64,000 nucleotides of DNA from Alphaproteobacteria bacterium (GCA_025934695.1 JAICWS010000002.1:186001-250000); one strand, 5' to 3'; shown: positions 27,497 to 36,355, counted from the first letter of the stretch. Notes: generated by a model from the letters alone, not told the origin. Translations and numbers: made by a program.

Positions 27497-28465
27497 GTGC
27501 AACACCGCGCCAAGCCAGCCATGACGCCCGAGCAAAAACAGATCATCAACCGCGCGCTGTCAGCGGCGGTGAAAGCCTGGGACGTCGACCTGATCAAGGG
27601 CGCGGTTGAATCCGGCGCCGATCCGCAGGAGCTGCTGGCCAAGGCGATCGCAAAGAAAAGCCCCGACATGGTCAAACTGTCCATCCAGTACGGCGCGGAC
27701 GTCAACGCGCTGGTGTCGACCGGCGACAGGAAATTCCAGCCGGTCATCCATTACGCGCATGACAATTTCAACGAAGAGATCTTCAATATCATCCTGCAGC
27801 GCGGCGTGCGCATCGACGTGAAGAGCGCGCAAGGCGAAACGCTCGTCCAGCGCGCCGTGCGCAGCGGCGACTTCGACCGCATGCGCTTTTACATCTCCAA
27901 GGGCGGCGACCTCGACGGCTGCGCGCAGGAAGTCCTCGTCAAGGCGATCGACAAGAAAGACCTGGCGGCCATCCAGTGGGCGGTCGACAACGGCGCGGAC
28001 CTCCACGGACGCATCCGCGGCAACGACGACGTCATGAGCACGATGCTGCACCACGCCTACAATAATTTCCGCGAAGATGTCATGGAATATATGCTGAAAT
28101 CCCTCGACATTGACGCGCGCAACTCGGCCGGCGAAACCGTGCTGCAACTGGCCGTGCGCCAGCCGGACTCCAAGAAGGTCGATTACCTGCTGAAAAAAGG
28201 CGCCGATCCGCTGGCCGCGAGCTACGCCAATGTCTCCATCCTCGACGAGGCCATGAAGAGCGTGGCGGAAGAGCGCGAATATTCGTCGTATTCGTCACGT
28301 TCCAAAGAGGGTAAGGCCGTCATGACGTTGTTGCTGGCGAAGATCAAGGACGTTTACGGCGTCGAGCCGTATAATACCGCGATGCAGCGTAATATCACCA
28401 TCTCCAAGCCCATCGCCGTATCGCCGCCGAAAAAGAATGAAGACGGTCCGGGCGCGCCGCGCTGA
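27497..28465 (+). CDS. Ankyrin-repeat protein with ITISKP tail
   Basis: A 322-residue protein with about seven ankyrin-like repeats (AVKAWDVDLIKGAVESGADPQ, KSPDMVKLSIQYGADVNAL, QGETLVQRAVRSGDFDRMR, AGETVLQLAVRQPDSKKVDYLL). Its end joins two local tail types: RNITISKPIAVSPPKK and then a short Pro/Gly end, GPGAPR. I chose the GTG at 27497, which has an AGGGGA ribosome binding site about 9 bases upstream; an ATG at 27521 is the alternative. It is convergent with the Hsp100-like pair, with one base between stops. Confidence 0.87.
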   Translation: MQHRAKPAMTPEQKQIINRALSAAVKAWDVDLIKGAVESGADPQELLAKAIAKKSPDMVKLSIQYGADVNALVSTGDRKFQPVIHYAHDNFNEEIFNIILQRGVRIDVKSAQGETLVQRAVRSGDFDRMRFYISKGGDLDGCAQEVLVKAIDKKDLAAIQWAVDNGADLHGRIRGNDDVMSTMLHHAYNNFREDVMEYMLKSLDIDARNSAGETVLQLAVRQPDSKKVDYLLKKGADPLAASYANVSILDEAMKSVAEEREYSSYSSRSKEGKAVMTLLLAKIKDVYGVEPYNTAMQRNITISKPIAVSPPKKNEDGPGAPR

Positions 28466-28466
28466 T

Positions 28467-28952
28467 TTAGACGCCTTGCCGTGGCGCGAGGCGCAGCTTT
28501 TTCATCGGTTGAACCGGAATTTCGCGACGGAAATCGGCAGCCAGCTGTTCGCCGCGGCGCTGTCCCGTTTTGGCGGCGAAAGCGGGCGAACAGGCGGCGA
28601 GGATATCCTCCGCCTCCGGCGATAGCGGGCCGGTCAGCGTGCTGTCAATGTTCTTGAGGACGCCGCGCATGCCCTGGCTGCCGTCGATTTCGGCGGCGCG
28701 GATGAGGGCTGCCACGGCTTCACCCAGCGCCTTTTCCTGCTCCGCTGTCAGTTCCCGGTCGCCGAGCTTCTTCGCGGAGAATCTGCCGGAGATGCGTGCA
28801 ATATCGTCTTTCGACAGCGGCTTGAACTCGACCGGCTTGAAGCGCTCCAGGAATGCCGGGTCCGCGGCAAACCTTTTAAAATCTTCCGATGCCGCGTCGG
28901 CGCCAATATTGCTCGTCGCGATGAAAATTTTGTCGCGGATGTCCTCGCTCAT
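28467..28952 (-). CDS. Hsp100-like fragment, sensor half of an AAA2-type domain
   Basis: A 161-residue protein that begins MSEDIRDKIFIATSNIGA, equivalent to the sensor-1 strand (MTSNLGA) of ClpA/ClpB second ATPase domains. It continues DPAFLERFKPVEFKPLSKDD, matching the region FRPEMINRIEELGGFVTFVPL in the Hsp100 at the right edge. It then diverges and ends REIPVQPMKKLRLAPRQGV, a loose match to the local tail. There is no Walker A or B. It starts with ATG at 28952, overlapping the stop of the preceding gene (ATGA), with AGGAAGGA 7 bases upstream, so it is translated as its own gene, coupled to its partner. Confidence 0.8.
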   Translation of the reverse strand: MSEDIRDKIFIATSNIGADAASEDFKRFAADPAFLERFKPVEFKPLSKDDIARISGRFSAKKLGDRELTAEQEKALGEAVAALIRAAEIDGSQGMRGVLKNIDSTLTGPLSPEAEDILAACSPAFAAKTGQRRGEQLAADFRREIPVQPMKKLRLAPRQGV

Positions 28953-29476
28953 GACCACATCCTTCCTGCGATGGAAAAGCCCGCGCCCGATGCGCCGCGC
29001 AAACGCAGTGGACGCATGGTTGAAGCGGGGGACGCAATCCCGTCCCGGCATTGGGCCGCCAGTGCATCGCCATTGCGCGCCGATTCAATCGCCTCTTCCC
29101 TTCGGCGTATCACCGCGCGGACGTCGGCCATGGTTCGGTCGAACAGGCTGTCGTCGGAGTCGAACCCTTCGTAGCCGGGCGGATGCCCCAGCAGTTTATC
29201 CAGAGCGCCCGGGTCTTTGAGCGAGGACGCATCGACCCTCTTCACATCCAGGCCCATGGCCTTTGCCATGGCCTCTATGACCATGGTTTTGCCGGCGCCG
29301 GTCATCGGCGGCCCCGGCATCGAGCCCGACTGGTCGATGAGACCCAGCGGAAAGCCCGACGATGGTTGGCGCAGTGGACGCGCTCCTTTTTGGCCGAACA
29401 GCTTGCTCAGGCGGATGGTCTCGTCGATCATCTGATCGGTGATCCGGATGGAATGTTTATTCGCTTTGTCCATCAT
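28949..29476 (-). CDS. Hsp100-like fragment, P-loop half of an AAA2-type domain
   Basis: A 175-residue protein beginning MMDKANKHSIRITDQMIDE. A Walker A motif is visible in PPMTGAGKTMVIEAMAKAMG, followed by LLGHPPGYEGFDSDDSLFD, which matches the LIGAPPGYVGFD pore-loop region of ClpA/ClpB second ATPase domains. The Walker B segment (LLLDEVEKAH in the Hsp100 at the right edge) is absent. The end, STMRPLRLRGASGAGFSI, resembles the PLRLRG tail of the ankyrin protein at 43086. The partner gene continues where the family's sensor region would be. Together they look like a split, degenerate ATPase domain; activity is doubtful without Walker B. Confidence 0.8.
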   Translation of the reverse strand: MMDKANKHSIRITDQMIDETIRLSKLFGQKGARPLRQPSSGFPLGLIDQSGSMPGPPMTGAGKTMVIEAMAKAMGLDVKRVDASSLKDPGALDKLLGHPPGYEGFDSDDSLFDRTMADVRAVIRRREEAIESARNGDALAAQCRDGIASPASTMRPLRLRGASGAGFSIAGRMWS

Positions 29477-29542
29477 TCAATCCATTGAAATGGCGCTAAA
29501 AAATATCCGTTATTATACATAATGCAAAGGGAAAAAGATACG

Positions 29543-29581
29543 AAAAAAAACCGGCCTGGGTCTGTCCCGGGCCGGCTTTTT
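29543..29581 (-). terminator. Bidirectional intrinsic terminator
   Basis: A GC stem, CCGGCCTGGG at 29551-29560 and CCCGGGCCGG at 29566-29575, with one G-T wobble, is flanked by eight A on the left and five T on the right. It lies 16 bases after the FHA gene stop and should end the reverse-strand FHA/protease transcript. Confidence 0.88.
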
Positions 29582-29597
29582 AAGCGATTGATGAAGC

Positions 29598-30575
29598 TTA
29601 TTTTTTCGCGGTTTCAGCGGTCTTGAAGATGTCCGAGCTGAACAGCTTGTCGTTACCCTTCATAAACTCGTCCACGGAATCGGTGGGGGCGAGGTTCGCC
29701 AGATAGGGCTCCAGGTGCGCGGGATAGGTGGGCTCCTGGACGAAGTGACGCTGTGCAACTTGGGTCAGCGCGAAGATGCCGACCATGATGCCGATCGAGA
29801 AGTAAGCCGACACTTGAGCGCGGCGCTTGCGGGGCAGGTCCGTCGACAGCGACAGCGAGCCATAGAGCAGCGCCACCAGCAGCAAGAGGTCGAGGAGATA
29901 GGTCCCCAGCATCGCCATCCAGTTCTCGTTGCTCAGGAAGTCCGCGTAAGCCTCGACATAGGAGAGGATGCCGACCGAGATAATCGTCGTGATGCTGATC
30001 AGCGCCACATGGCTGCGGAAGCGCGACTTGTGGCGGATCAGGCGTCCGGCTACGGCCCAAAGCGCGGCCCAGACGAGGATGAAGGCGAGCGTGCCGCCGC
30101 CCGCGGCCGCCAGCTGCGGGCCGGGCTCGTTGTTCCAGATCTCGAGATACGACCAGCCGGTCACGGTGGCCAGCGCCAGGATGAAGGACACCCAGACATT
30201 TACCGGGCGCGACAGCCAGCCGATGAAGGGATTGGCTTTCTGGATCTTGCGCTCCTTCGGGACCGGGTGCAGCGGATCGAAGGCGCGGATTTCGGTATGG
30301 CCGATGCGCACCGTATCGCCCGACTGCAGGCGCGCGGGCCCGTCGCGAAAGACCTTGTCGTTGACGACCAGGCCGTTTTCGGTGCCGAGGTCGCGGATGC
30401 TCCAGCCCTGCCCGTCGAATTCGATGCGCACGTGCTGCGCGCTGACATGCGGGTCGGAGAGGATGATGTCGTTGTGGTAGCCGCGCCCGAGCGTGGCGGG
30501 GAAGCTTTCAACCATGCGGTGGGTGACCGAACCGTCGCCGGCGTGGCTGGTGATTTCAAGAACCAGTTTTTTCAT
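29598..30575 (-). CDS. FHA-domain membrane protein
   Basis: A 325-residue protein. The N-terminal FHA domain (residues ~10-100) shows GRGYHNDIILSDPHVSAQHVRI and GTENGLVVND, the phosphothreonine-binding motifs (GR, SxxH-like SAQH, NG). About five hydrophobic segments follow (~125-285), then a polar end, KLFSSDIFKTAETAKK. The FHA domain should lie in the cytoplasm if the N-terminus is inside. The gene starts at the last base of the upstream protease stop (TAATG), so the two products are made together. No kinase gene is nearby, and the phosphorylated partner is unknown. Confidence 0.9.
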   Translation of the reverse strand: MKKLVLEITSHAGDGSVTHRMVESFPATLGRGYHNDIILSDPHVSAQHVRIEFDGQGWSIRDLGTENGLVVNDKVFRDGPARLQSGDTVRIGHTEIRAFDPLHPVPKERKIQKANPFIGWLSRPVNVWVSFILALATVTGWSYLEIWNNEPGPQLAAAGGGTLAFILVWAALWAVAGRLIRHKSRFRSHVALISITTIISVGILSYVEAYADFLSNENWMAMLGTYLLDLLLLVALLYGSLSLSTDLPRKRRAQVSAYFSIGIMVGIFALTQVAQRHFVQEPTYPAHLEPYLANLAPTDSVDEFMKGNDKLFSSDIFKTAETAKK

Positions 30576-32071
30576 TAGCGTGTCTCCTTGCCGCCGCGGC
30601 CCGCAGAGGGCGTTTCTTCGCCGTTGTCGTCATTATCGTCCGAAGGCGTCGCGTCCTTCGTCGGCGCGGCGGCCACGGGCGTGGCCGAGCCGGGCACGTT
30701 GGAGGCCGGGGCTTCCGACGCGTCGCGCGGATGGATTTCGGAGAGGAACTTCTGCGCCAGCTTCATCGCGCTTTCCTTCGACACGCCTTCCGCGACCTCC
30801 GTCGCCATCATGCCCTGCCGGCCCTGGCCGACAAGCGCCATATAAAGGTGCATGTCGTAAAGCTTGGGATATTTCTTGTACTGGCGGATGCAGAAGGACG
30901 ATTTCCACTTGCCGCCCGCGATGTTGACGAAGCTGGTGTTGCAGTCGAAGTTCGTGACGTTGCTTTCGCCCGCGTTGGTGTAGGCCTCGAGCGGCATCGA
31001 ATACTGGTCTTCATAATAGGCATAGAAGCGCGCCAGGTTCAGGTCGTCGTCGCCGACGATCGAGTCATAGCGGTACAAGTAGGTGCCCGTGTAAAAGGAT
31101 TCGCCCGATCCCGCGTTCTCGTCGAGGAACTGGCGGTCCTGGCTCGAGCAGGTCAGATGATAGCCGCGGTACTGGTTCTTCTCCTGGATGTCGGAATCGC
31201 CCCAGCACTTGAAGGCGTCGGTGATGCGGCCCGGCACCATATAGGGGCCGAAGGGCTCGCTTTCCCACTTCGCGTTCAGCATGCGGTCGACGTTTTTCTG
31301 CTGGCCGGCCAGCAGCTGCTCTTCGATATATTGATCGGCATGCGCGAGGAAGTCGAACTTCGGACCTTCCTTCTGGTATTTCTCGTAGAGGTCGCGCAAA
31401 GGCTCGACGGGGACGAGGAAGCTGATCTGGTTGCCCGCGGTCGACACGTTGATGCCGGCGACGCGGCCGTCGTGGCCCAGCGCGGGGCCGCCGCTCATGC
31501 CCGGGTTCAGCGAGCCGGAGAAGTGGATCTTCTCGACAAAACTTTCGTCCGACAGGCCGTTATACGTGCCCTCGATGATCGTGAAGCCGATGTCGTGCGG
31601 ATTGCCGAGCGAGAACAGCTTGATGCCCTTGGGCAGGTTCGACTGGCCTAGCTCGACGTGAGTTTTGCCCGGCTTGTCCATCTTCAGGATGGCCAGGTCA
31701 TGCACCGTGTCGGCGATCAGGATTTTCAGGTTGCCGTGTTCGCCCTTGCCGTGCAGGTATTCGAGGCGATTGGCGGTCGGGCGCTGGATGGCCTCGGCCA
31801 CGACGTGGTAGTTGGTCGCAATGAGCCCGTCGGCCGTGAACTGGAAACCCGAACCGATCGAGCTTTTCTTGTCGGACGCGAGGTCGATGGTCTGGACTTG
31901 ATAGATCGCGTCGCCGTAAGACTGGAAGATGCGCTGCGCTTCGTCAGTGATCTGCTGGTTTGGCTGCGCGCCGGCACTATTATGAGCCGCGGCGAGGCCG
32001 AGGCTTGGCTGGCCGAGCAAGGCCAGGGACAAAAACGTCAGGGAAACCCCATAATAGACCGCTGATTTCAT
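30575..32071 (-). CDS. Exported trypsin-like serine protease
   Basis: A 498-residue precursor. A signal peptide (MKSAVYYGVSLTFLSLALLG) ends around residue 28. The trypsin-like domain has His89 (ATNYHVV), Asp125 (VHDLAIL) and Ser193 (PGMSGGP), the complete catalytic triad, as in S1C/DegP-like peptidases; I see no PDZ domain. The following ~200 residues are a unique domain with four Cys (KCWGD, LTCSSQ, FDCNTSF, SFCIRQ) that could form disulfides outside the cytoplasm. The C-terminus is a disordered, acidic and Ser/Pro-rich stretch. It is coupled to the FHA gene. I used the ATG at 32071, with GAGGG upstream, as it gives the signal peptide. Confidence 0.9.
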   Translation of the reverse strand: MKSAVYYGVSLTFLSLALLGQPSLGLAAAHNSAGAQPNQQITDEAQRIFQSYGDAIYQVQTIDLASDKKSSIGSGFQFTADGLIATNYHVVAEAIQRPTANRLEYLHGKGEHGNLKILIADTVHDLAILKMDKPGKTHVELGQSNLPKGIKLFSLGNPHDIGFTIIEGTYNGLSDESFVEKIHFSGSLNPGMSGGPALGHDGRVAGINVSTAGNQISFLVPVEPLRDLYEKYQKEGPKFDFLAHADQYIEEQLLAGQQKNVDRMLNAKWESEPFGPYMVPGRITDAFKCWGDSDIQEKNQYRGYHLTCSSQDRQFLDENAGSGESFYTGTYLYRYDSIVGDDDLNLARFYAYYEDQYSMPLEAYTNAGESNVTNFDCNTSFVNIAGGKWKSSFCIRQYKKYPKLYDMHLYMALVGQGRQGMMATEVAEGVSKESAMKLAQKFLSEIHPRDASEAPASNVPGSATPVAAAPTKDATPSDDNDDNGEETPSAGRGGKETR

Positions 32072-32307
32072 GAAACCCTCAAAAAAAACCGGCGCAAACA
32101 CTGACAAGAATGCTTGGCTGCGCCGGACATTAACTTTCCATTAGGCATTATCTAGATGCAGCGGCACGCTTGACAAGCTGAAATCCGAATCGGGACTGCC
32201 CGCCGCCGGGACGCGGACGGAATCCCGTAATATGACCAACGAGATAATTAAATTTCAAATCCCTCCCTTGATTTGCAGCTTGCTTGCGATGGTGCATGGA
32301 CTCGCGC

Positions 32308-33789
32308 ATGTTAACCATGCTAACTTCTTCAATCGAAAGCAATTCACGACACCAACGTTTTTGGGACGCAATCAGGTCGAAAAAGTTGAAAAATTTTTTT
32401 AACAAGGTGGCAGGAATATTTCGCGGTGATCCGAACAAGATCCAGGACACCGGCTACACGCGTCTTCAAAAAGCCATCGTCCAGAACGACCTCGCTTCGG
32501 TTGTCGCCCTGATCAAGGCCGGCGCCGACGTCAACCTGCGCGGCAATCTCATGTACCCGCCGCTGCACCTCGCGCTCGACAAGGACCGCCACACTATCGC
32601 GGTCGCCCTGATCCAGGGCGGTGCCGACGTCAACCTGCCCGACGCGGCGGGCAAGACGCCGCTACACCGCGCGGTCATGCAAAGCCAGGAAACATTCGTG
32701 CGCACGCTCATCAAGCTGGGCGCCGACCCGAACTTGAAAGACGAAACGGGCAAGACGCCGCTCCACGTGGTAGCGACCGCGCAGCCTGACCTCATCGATA
32801 TTCTCGTCAAGTCGAACGCCAATCCGAACGCGCAGGACAAGGACGGCAATACGCCGCTGCACCTGTTCCTGGCCCGCCCCGTGATGGTCGAGCACCTGCT
32901 CAAGAACGGCGCTGACCCGAACCTGAAGAACGATTTCGGCGTCTCGCCGTACATGATGATGCTCGAGGAAGAGCGCATCCGCGACTATCCGAAAGTCCTG
33001 CAGCAGATGCTGGCCTTCAAAGCCGACGTGGGCTCGACCAACCAGCTGGGCGAAACCATCCTGCACATGGCGGCCAGGCTCGAGCTCGGCGACACGTTCA
33101 ACAACATCCTGCCGAACTGCGAGATCTGTGCGCGCGACGCGAACGGCAACAACGTGCTCCACGCGCTCGCCCGCACCCAGAACGCCGACATGGTCGCGAA
33201 GGTCATCAAGATCGCGCCGCAGCTGCTGAAAGACGTCAACGCGGCGGGCCGCACGCCGCTCGGCGACCTCGTGCGCCGCGCGGACCGTCCGCCGTACCGC
33301 ATCGACGATAAATTCGTCTCCGCCGCCCATATCATGATCGACGCGGGCGCCGACCCTTCCGCGAAGGACGAGCGCGGCCGCACGCTGCTGCATTACGCGA
33401 TCGAGCAGAACCAGCTCGGCCTCGTCGAATACCTGATGAACAAGGGCATCGACCCCGACATCCGCGACAAGGACGGCAAGGCCGCGCTGCACCTGTCGAT
33501 CGAGAAGAAGAATCTCACCGCGCTCGACCGCCTGCTCGACCTCGGCGCCGATCCGGACCTGACCGACGCGCGCGGCTGGACGGTCCTCGACCGGCTGGCC
33601 GAAAAGGAAGACCGCGACTCTTCTTTCGTCCAGCGCCTGATCGTGGCGGGCGGCCAATACAAAAAGCAGCTGCCGCTTAATCCTGAGCTCATGCGCAAGA
33701 ACCGCGCCGGCCTCGACAAGGGCCGCATCGGCAGCACGGGCACCAGCTTCGGCCTCGACAAGGGCGGCCCAAAGCCTCCCGTTCCCTAA
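32308..33789 (+). CDS. Large ankyrin-repeat protein, about 493 residues, KPPVP end
   Basis: About twelve ankyrin repeats occupy most of the protein, many close to consensus (GKTPLHRAVMQSQETFVRTL, GNTPLHLFLARPVMVEHLL, GRTLLHYAIEQNQLGLVEYL, GKAALHLSIEKKNLTALDRLL), with turns such as GADPNLKD. An amphipathic, Phe-rich N-terminus (LKNFFNKVAGIFRGDPNK) precedes them. It ends LDKGGPKPPVP. The start is uncertain: ATG at 32296, 32308 and 32317 and TTG at 32386 are in frame, none with a good ribosome binding site. The stop overlaps the convergent ankyrin gene by 4 bases. Confidence 0.9.
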   Translation: MLTMLTSSIESNSRHQRFWDAIRSKKLKNFFNKVAGIFRGDPNKIQDTGYTRLQKAIVQNDLASVVALIKAGADVNLRGNLMYPPLHLALDKDRHTIAVALIQGGADVNLPDAAGKTPLHRAVMQSQETFVRTLIKLGADPNLKDETGKTPLHVVATAQPDLIDILVKSNANPNAQDKDGNTPLHLFLARPVMVEHLLKNGADPNLKNDFGVSPYMMMLEEERIRDYPKVLQQMLAFKADVGSTNQLGETILHMAARLELGDTFNNILPNCEICARDANGNNVLHALARTQNADMVAKVIKIAPQLLKDVNAAGRTPLGDLVRRADRPPYRIDDKFVSAAHIMIDAGADPSAKDERGRTLLHYAIEQNQLGLVEYLMNKGIDPDIRDKDGKAALHLSIEKKNLTALDRLLDLGADPDLTDARGWTVLDRLAEKEDRDSSFVQRLIVAGGQYKKQLPLNPELMRKNRAGLDKGRIGSTGTSFGLDKGGPKPPVP

Positions 33790-34445
33790 AGTTTCGGAAT
33801 TTTCAGTTTCAGCGAGTGGCCGACAAGCACTTGGCGGGTCAGCCCGTGCCGCGCTTCCCGCGCCGCTTCCCAGGCCAACAGGGCCTGCTGGCTAAAATGC
33901 GCGCCGGTTTCTTTCGCCCAATCGGCGGCGTTGCGCCCCTCATTGTCGCGCAAGGAAGGATCGGCGCCCGCCTTCAGCAGCACCTCCATCATGCCCGCGT
34001 TATCATCCGCGGCGGTGATCATCAGCGCCGTGCGCCCATCCGCCAACCGGTAATCGAGGAGATATTTCTCCTGCGCCAGCAGCTCGGTCATTGCATGCGC
34101 GTGAAATGAGGGACTGGGACATTTGACGGCGAGGTGCAGCGCCGTTTCCGAACTTTTCGCGCGCACCGACGGGGTCGCGCCCGCCGCCATCAACACCCTG
34201 GCGGCTTCGATATGCCCATACTCGGCGGCGACAAGCAGTGGGCTCTTGCCGTCCATGTCGAGTGCGTGGATATCGGCGCGATTTTCTATCAGCAGCGCCG
34301 CGATGTCGGCATAACCCAGTTCGGCTGCGAGGTGCAGCGGTGTGCGTCCGCGGCCTTCGATCCCGGCGTTTCCTGACGAAGACCGGATCCATTTCCTGAC
34401 GGCGTTGAGATCATTCGCCCGGATGGCGTCGAATATCCGCGTCAC
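33786..34445 (-). CDS. Ankyrin-repeat protein, 219 residues, SLKLK end
   Basis: About five repeats from the N-terminus: FDAIRANDLNAVRKWI, GRTPLHLAAELGYADIAALLI, GKSPLLVAAEYGHIEAARVLM, SETALHLAVKCPSP, GRTALMITAADDNAGMMEVLL. The end, TRQVLVGHSLKLKIPKL, follows the xVxxxxLxLK pattern of the local tails, with SLKLK in place of PLQLK. It starts within the stop of the upstream ankyrin gene (ATGA overlap at 34442-34445), so the two are translationally coupled. Confidence 0.92.
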   Translation of the reverse strand: MTRIFDAIRANDLNAVRKWIRSSSGNAGIEGRGRTPLHLAAELGYADIAALLIENRADIHALDMDGKSPLLVAAEYGHIEAARVLMAAGATPSVRAKSSETALHLAVKCPSPSFHAHAMTELLAQEKYLLDYRLADGRTALMITAADDNAGMMEVLLKAGADPSLRDNEGRNAADWAKETGAHFSQQALLAWEAAREARHGLTRQVLVGHSLKLKIPKL

Positions 34446-35230
34446 GGCCGCGCTCCTGGATTTTTTTTCAATTGCAGGGGCCGACCGACGGTGATGTCGC
34501 TGCCCATCCCTTCAGTCAATTCGCGCGCGGCCTTGCGCATCTCGCGTTCCGCGACGATGCTGCGCAGCAGCGCCCCGCCGTCCCGCGCCCAGTCGAAGGG
34601 CGTCTGCGTCCCGTTCGCCGTCGAATTTTCATTCGCGCCCTTGTCGATCAGGAAGCGCATAAAATCCTCTGCCCCGCCGCGCGCCGCGACATGCAGGGCG
34701 GTATAGCCGTTCTTCGCCTGCCCGCGGTCGATATCGGCGCCCGCTGCCAGGCAAGTGCGCGCGAGGTCGAGGTCATTTTGCTCCGCCGCGTGGACGATCA
34801 GCGGCGATCCCTTGAAAGGGCGGTCGGGCCATTTGCCCTGCACCAGCATCCGTCCGATGACGTCATACATCTTGTTCGACAGCGCCCAGTCGAGCGGATA
34901 ATCGGCGCCTTTGCCGGACGGGAAGGGGCTTGCGCCGCAATCGAGCAGCGCATGCGCGATATCGGCGCGGTTTTGCCGCACGGCCAGCGTAAACGGCGAA
35001 AAGTCGCAATCGTTCTGCGGGTCGATATTGCGGCTGCGCCCGGCGATCAGCCGCACGACCGCGACATCGCCCTTTTCCACGGCAAGGAACAGCGGCGCGC
35101 GTCCCTCCGGCGTCCAGGCATCGACATCGGCGCCGTCATGGATGGCGGTGGTGAGCGCGGCTGCATCGGCGGCGCATATCGCCTCCGCCACGCGGCGGCT
35201 CAAACTGTCCTGGTCGGAAGCGGCAGGCAT
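34442..35230 (-). CDS. Ankyrin-repeat protein with DITVGRPLQLKK tail
   Basis: A 262-residue protein with about six repeats (GRAPLFLAVEKGDVAVVRLI, DFSPFTLAVRQNRADIAHALL, GSPLIVHAAEQNDLDLARTCL, GYTALHVAARGGAEDFMRFLI). A charged helix and then the tail SDITVGRPLQLKKNPGARP close the protein; the tail nearly repeats that of the non-ankyrin protein at 15707. I used the ATG at 35230 with AGGAG 12 bases upstream; the ATG at 35242 sits directly on that AGGAG. It is coupled to the downstream ankyrin gene by a 4-base overlap. Confidence 0.92.
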   Translation of the reverse strand: MPAASDQDSLSRRVAEAICAADAAALTTAIHDGADVDAWTPEGRAPLFLAVEKGDVAVVRLIAGRSRNIDPQNDCDFSPFTLAVRQNRADIAHALLDCGASPFPSGKGADYPLDWALSNKMYDVIGRMLVQGKWPDRPFKGSPLIVHAAEQNDLDLARTCLAAGADIDRGQAKNGYTALHVAARGGAEDFMRFLIDKGANENSTANGTQTPFDWARDGGALLRSIVAEREMRKAARELTEGMGSDITVGRPLQLKKNPGARP

Positions 35231-35360
35231 CGTCTCTCGCATCTCCTTTAAAAATCAATCGCGACAGGCTAACATTATCTTTATATTATGACAATCATAA
35301 AATCGCGAAGCATTTGAAAAAGCGCGGAGATGACAACGTCAGGACACTTGTCATAAACTA

Positions 35361-35388
35361 TTGACCGTTCTTCGAAAACGATTAATAT
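35361..35388 (+). promoter_or_regulatory. Putative promoter for the 35434 gene
   Basis: TTGACC (35361-35366) and TAATAT (35383-35388), spaced 16 bases apart, lie in an AT-rich stretch 45 bases before the start codon. Confidence 0.55.
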
Positions 35389-35433
35389 ACGGCTATTCAC
35401 ACTGCTTGCGGAAACAAAGGCCCGGTCCTGAAA

Positions 35434-36354
35434 ATGCCTGCCACGTCAAATCCCGAACCGACAGCACGCGATAAGGCACTGGCCGATCCCGCCGTGCCGG
35501 CGCTCCTGAAAGAGCTGGCCCAGCGCATTTTGCCGCAGCGGCAAAAAGACGAATTCCTCGCCCTTGTCCATGGTGGCGCGCTTGATCCGCTGACGGATTG
35601 CGCCGCGCAGCCGCTGTTCTCGCCCGTGTCGCAGGTGATGGGCCTGCCGCGCGCCGAGGCGGATGAATGGATCAGGATGCTGTTCGACAAAGAGCCCGCG
35701 AAAATTCTCGAGGCGAAATGCCCCTGCTGGGGTTTTCGCAACGGCCGCTTCTCGACCGATCCCAATCACCGCGATCCTTATTACGCCGTCGAGATCGAGA
35801 CGCCGATGCTGCTCAGCGTGCTGGCGGCGCGCGATACACCCGTGCTGGACGTTGCTAAAATAGCGCCGCACGCGCTGTCGGCGGCGTTCCCGGACCGCTA
35901 CGGCAACAATGCCGGCGAACCGCTGCTGCACCAGCTTTTCAACAGCAAGGAACTGGCGATCGCGACCTTCGACGCGCTCGAGCAGCTGACCGGCGGCGTC
36001 GATTTTCTGTTCATCAAGAACAGCCGCGGCGAGACCCTGTTCCATCGCATCGCCAGCATGCCGGGAGCCGCCGAAGACCAGCTGCGCCTGGACGTCGCCA
36101 GCTGGATGCTGCAGCGCCGCCCCGACCTCGTCAACGAGCCCGACCGCTTCGGCTGGACCCCGCTCGACCGCCTGGTGTCGCAGTCGCGCGGCAACGTAGA
36201 TACCTCGATGGGGCGCCTCCTGATCGTCGAGGGCGCGCGCCTGGCCAAACAGATCGCCCCCGCTTTCACGCTGGCCGCCGCGCTCGAGCAGCATTCGGGG
36301 TCGCGACTCGATAAACCGGCACCCCGCAAGCCAAACCAATTGCCGAAGCCCTGA
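35434..36354 (+). CDS. Degenerate ankyrin-like protein, 306 residues
   Basis: The N-terminal ~150 residues show no recognised domain; a CPCW motif lies near 96-99. The C-terminal half holds degenerate ankyrin-like units (AGEPLLHQLFNSKELAIATF, RGETLFHRIASMPGAAEDQL, FGWTPLDRLVSQSRGNV), the last one like the end of the 32308 protein (WTVLDRLAEKED). Both also share LIV(A/E)G(G/A)xxxKQ after that unit, so the two C-terminal regions are probably homologous. It ends APRKPNQLPKP. The start at 35434 is preceded by a weak site only. Confidence 0.85.
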   Translation: MPATSNPEPTARDKALADPAVPALLKELAQRILPQRQKDEFLALVHGGALDPLTDCAAQPLFSPVSQVMGLPRAEADEWIRMLFDKEPAKILEAKCPCWGFRNGRFSTDPNHRDPYYAVEIETPMLLSVLAARDTPVLDVAKIAPHALSAAFPDRYGNNAGEPLLHQLFNSKELAIATFDALEQLTGGVDFLFIKNSRGETLFHRIASMPGAAEDQLRLDVASWMLQRRPDLVNEPDRFGWTPLDRLVSQSRGNVDTSMGRLLIVEGARLAKQIAPAFTLAAALEQHSGSRLDKPAPRKPNQLPKP

Positions 36355-36355
36355 A

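Noticed and set aside
28949-29051. Frameshift joining the two Hsp100-like halves into one gene
   Set aside because: The ATGA overlap, a separate strong ribosome binding site and a tail on each protein argue for two genes; the Walker B region is missing whichever frame is read.
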